Part shown: piece by piece, positions 62,738 through 64,000 of the stretch
Layout of the letters: the number at the start of each line of letters is the position of its first letter
Numbering within the stretch: the stretch's first letter is position 1
From: Semisulcospira habei
Taxonomy: Eukaryota > Mollusca > Gastropoda > Semisulcospiridae
Direction of reading: 5' to 3'
NCBI GenBank assembly: GCA_036245525.1
Contig: BTPG01000002.1
Location: 123,488,951 to 123,552,950 of the forward strand
DNA length: 64,000 nucleotides
Translations under genes and position numbers: made by a program
Notes under the pieces: model-generated
Database searches by the model: none
Told to the model about the DNA's origin: nothing
Seen by the model: only the letters and a program-made list of their open reading frames with translations

Positions 62738-63998
62738 ATGGAATTTAAATCACCAACCATTACCACTACAAACGCATTTCAATTTAATGTGGATGCCAAA
62801 TATAATGTCGCCCCTACTTATGAACAGAAAATAATTCAGCTAAATCAACTCGACATAGCTGTAAGCGAACAAGATTTATTTCAAGTGAAAGTACCAAATC
62901 CATTTGACCATTATCTAAACCCTCCAATAACAGATGACTCAACTGCAAGAAAGTGGTCTTCAAGTCCACTACAGATGTTTCAAAACCAACTCAACTTTGC
63001 AATACTATGCTCAACTACTGGCTGTGGGGTTTCTTTTACAGACCACTTGAATCACTCAAACAAACTGATTAAGTCTGTCTATCGTTTTCATGTTTATTAC
63101 CAGCTTAGACGTATACTGTCAGAACTGCATACACCATTACCCACTGAATCCAGTTTCAACAGGTATAACAACCCCATGGATATGAAAGCATTTGAACGCA
63201 TCTGTAATGAATTTAACATAAGCCCCCGGTATGACTTCACACAAAAACTTGATGATCACAAAGGCATGGGCACATTGTATTATGCTATGAGTCACAGACA
63301 ATACCCTCAAGATTACTACCCTGGGTACACTTCATTCTCATCTAAATCTGAAGTCTGGTTAGGATCAATAGAGCAGAAGCAGTCTAATGCGTGGACCACA
63401 TTTATTTTAGATAAAACTGACGGGTTTACTCAAGCAGGAGTCGAGCACGTAAATGAGTATCAGAACATATGTCTGGTGTTTACTAGGAGCACAATCACTA
63501 ACAAAATCAAATATTTTGGATGGAAGTGGCAAATTTGAAGCACAAAAACAATTTCTTGCAAATCTTGAAGATTCAATTAATTCAGTGGTTGATCTCCCAT
63601 CAAGCATACAACGCTACCAAGACGTTCTTAGATATGCCAGATCAAAAGTTGACTTTGTAGTTGGCATCGGGTTATACATGTTACCATCTGATCTTCAACT
63701 CCAAATGGGTACAATAACAAATTATAATAATGAAATCATTGTTGCAGGTCGTGACCAAAAATTAGGACTCAATCAATCTGTAAACTTGGGGGCCACAACC
63801 ACACATGTACAGTTGTTAAAATCATTACAGACGGTAACACCCCCGGCCCCGGCCCTGGCACTGGCCCCAGCCCCATCACCGGCACCCATACAACCAGTAC
63901 AGTCAACACCAACCCCTGACACACATGAGTCAGAGAGAACTGCATTGGTAATAGGATTAACAGGATTAGGGGTATTACTTCTTTATCTGTTTCATTAA
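62738..63998 (+). pseudogene. Polinton 2 copy of the membrane-anchored conserved protein, frameshifted
   Basis: Counterpart of 25692-26969. It starts MEFKSPTITTTNAFQFNVDA. The frame breaks near 63455, where two bases present in Polinton 1 are missing, and continues from SIRTYVWCLLGAQSLTKSNI. The C-terminal helix ALVIGLTGLGVLLLYLF ends at 63998. The spacer has more Ala/Pro repeats (ALALAPAPSPAPIQP) than copy 1. Confidence 0.8.
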
Positions 63999-64000
63999 AT

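Larger units (their letters stand above)
59975..64000 (-). mobile_element. Polinton/Maverick element 2, cut by the window edge
   Basis: Gene order and sequence match 25692-29500 of Polinton 1 in reverse orientation. Recognisable Polinton DNA runs from about 59990 to the last base. On the left, the sequence that would hold the genes from 29546 onward of Polinton 1 is absent: the copy stops near a MITE. Four genes and the PPxY ORF are visible; three genes are frameshifted. The rest lies beyond the window. Confidence 0.88.

Noticed and set aside
1..64000. CRISPR arrays, bacterial operons, rRNA genes
   Set aside because: No regular repeat-spacer array, no Shine-Dalgarno-led gene clusters and no rRNA sequence; the direct repeats seen are microsatellites, minisatellites and transposon parts.

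Overview
This window looks like animal nuclear DNA. It has spliced exons with GT/AG borders, long introns, microsatellites and a dense load of eukaryotic transposons. The mix (Polinton, DIRS, CR1/L2-like LINEs, Tc1, tRNA-derived SINE) suggests an invertebrate, and a mollusc is my best guess; no species can be named from the sequence. The only host gene I can support is on the + strand: four consecutive exons (7048-7192, 36539-36638, 54167-54274, 58422-58481) whose splice phases fit and whose product matches the N-terminal part of phosphorylase b kinase regulatory subunit beta (PHKB). Everything else sits in its introns: about 29.3 kb, 17.5 kb and 4.1 kb, plus the flanks.

The left part (1-10.5 kb) holds a decayed Tc1 transposon, LINE fragments and a roughly 1.15-kb interspersed repeat. 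At 10.5-20 kb lie two DNA transposons that I could not assign to a named superfamily: element Y (10492-14988) and element X (16644-19910). Their terminal inverted repeats follow one pattern (TATGA...CAAAAGGTG). Both carry arrays of short subterminal motifs. Y holds a broken multi-exon gene with a DFAEN motif, and X holds a broken OTU cysteine-protease gene. This pair is my best candidate for an under-described system. A LINE split by a tRNA-type SINE lies between them.

A nearly complete Polinton/Maverick (20644-36033, about 15.4 kb, about 2-kb terminal inverted repeats) is inserted in a copy of the interspersed repeat. It has a putative major capsid protein, a putative minor capsid protein, several conserved but unnamed structural or membrane proteins, an rve integrase, the C-terminal part of a protein-primed family B DNA polymerase and a frameshifted packaging ATPase. 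I see no protease, and the polymerase N-terminus is deleted. A second Polinton in the opposite orientation begins near 59975 and runs off the right edge. Comparing the two shows independent frameshifts, a short ORF ending in a PPxY motif, and a recurring ATAAAAATG-like start context.

Intron 2 (36.6-54.2 kb) is mostly two DIRS-type tyrosine-recombinase retrotransposons lying head to tail (38168-44820 and 44821-53540). Each has inverted terminal repeats, gag, RT/RNase H and recombinase remnants, and both are hit by later insertions: a solo LTR with a 5-bp target duplication, a second LTR, a 371-bp tandem-repeat element with an inverted arm and 12-bp target duplication, and an RTE-like LINE tail with target duplication. 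The right end (54-60 kb) contains a 5'-truncated CR1/L2-like LINE, two more copies of a roughly 380-bp SINE-like family, a second Tc1 copy, a foldback element, a LINE tail and a 209-bp MITE.
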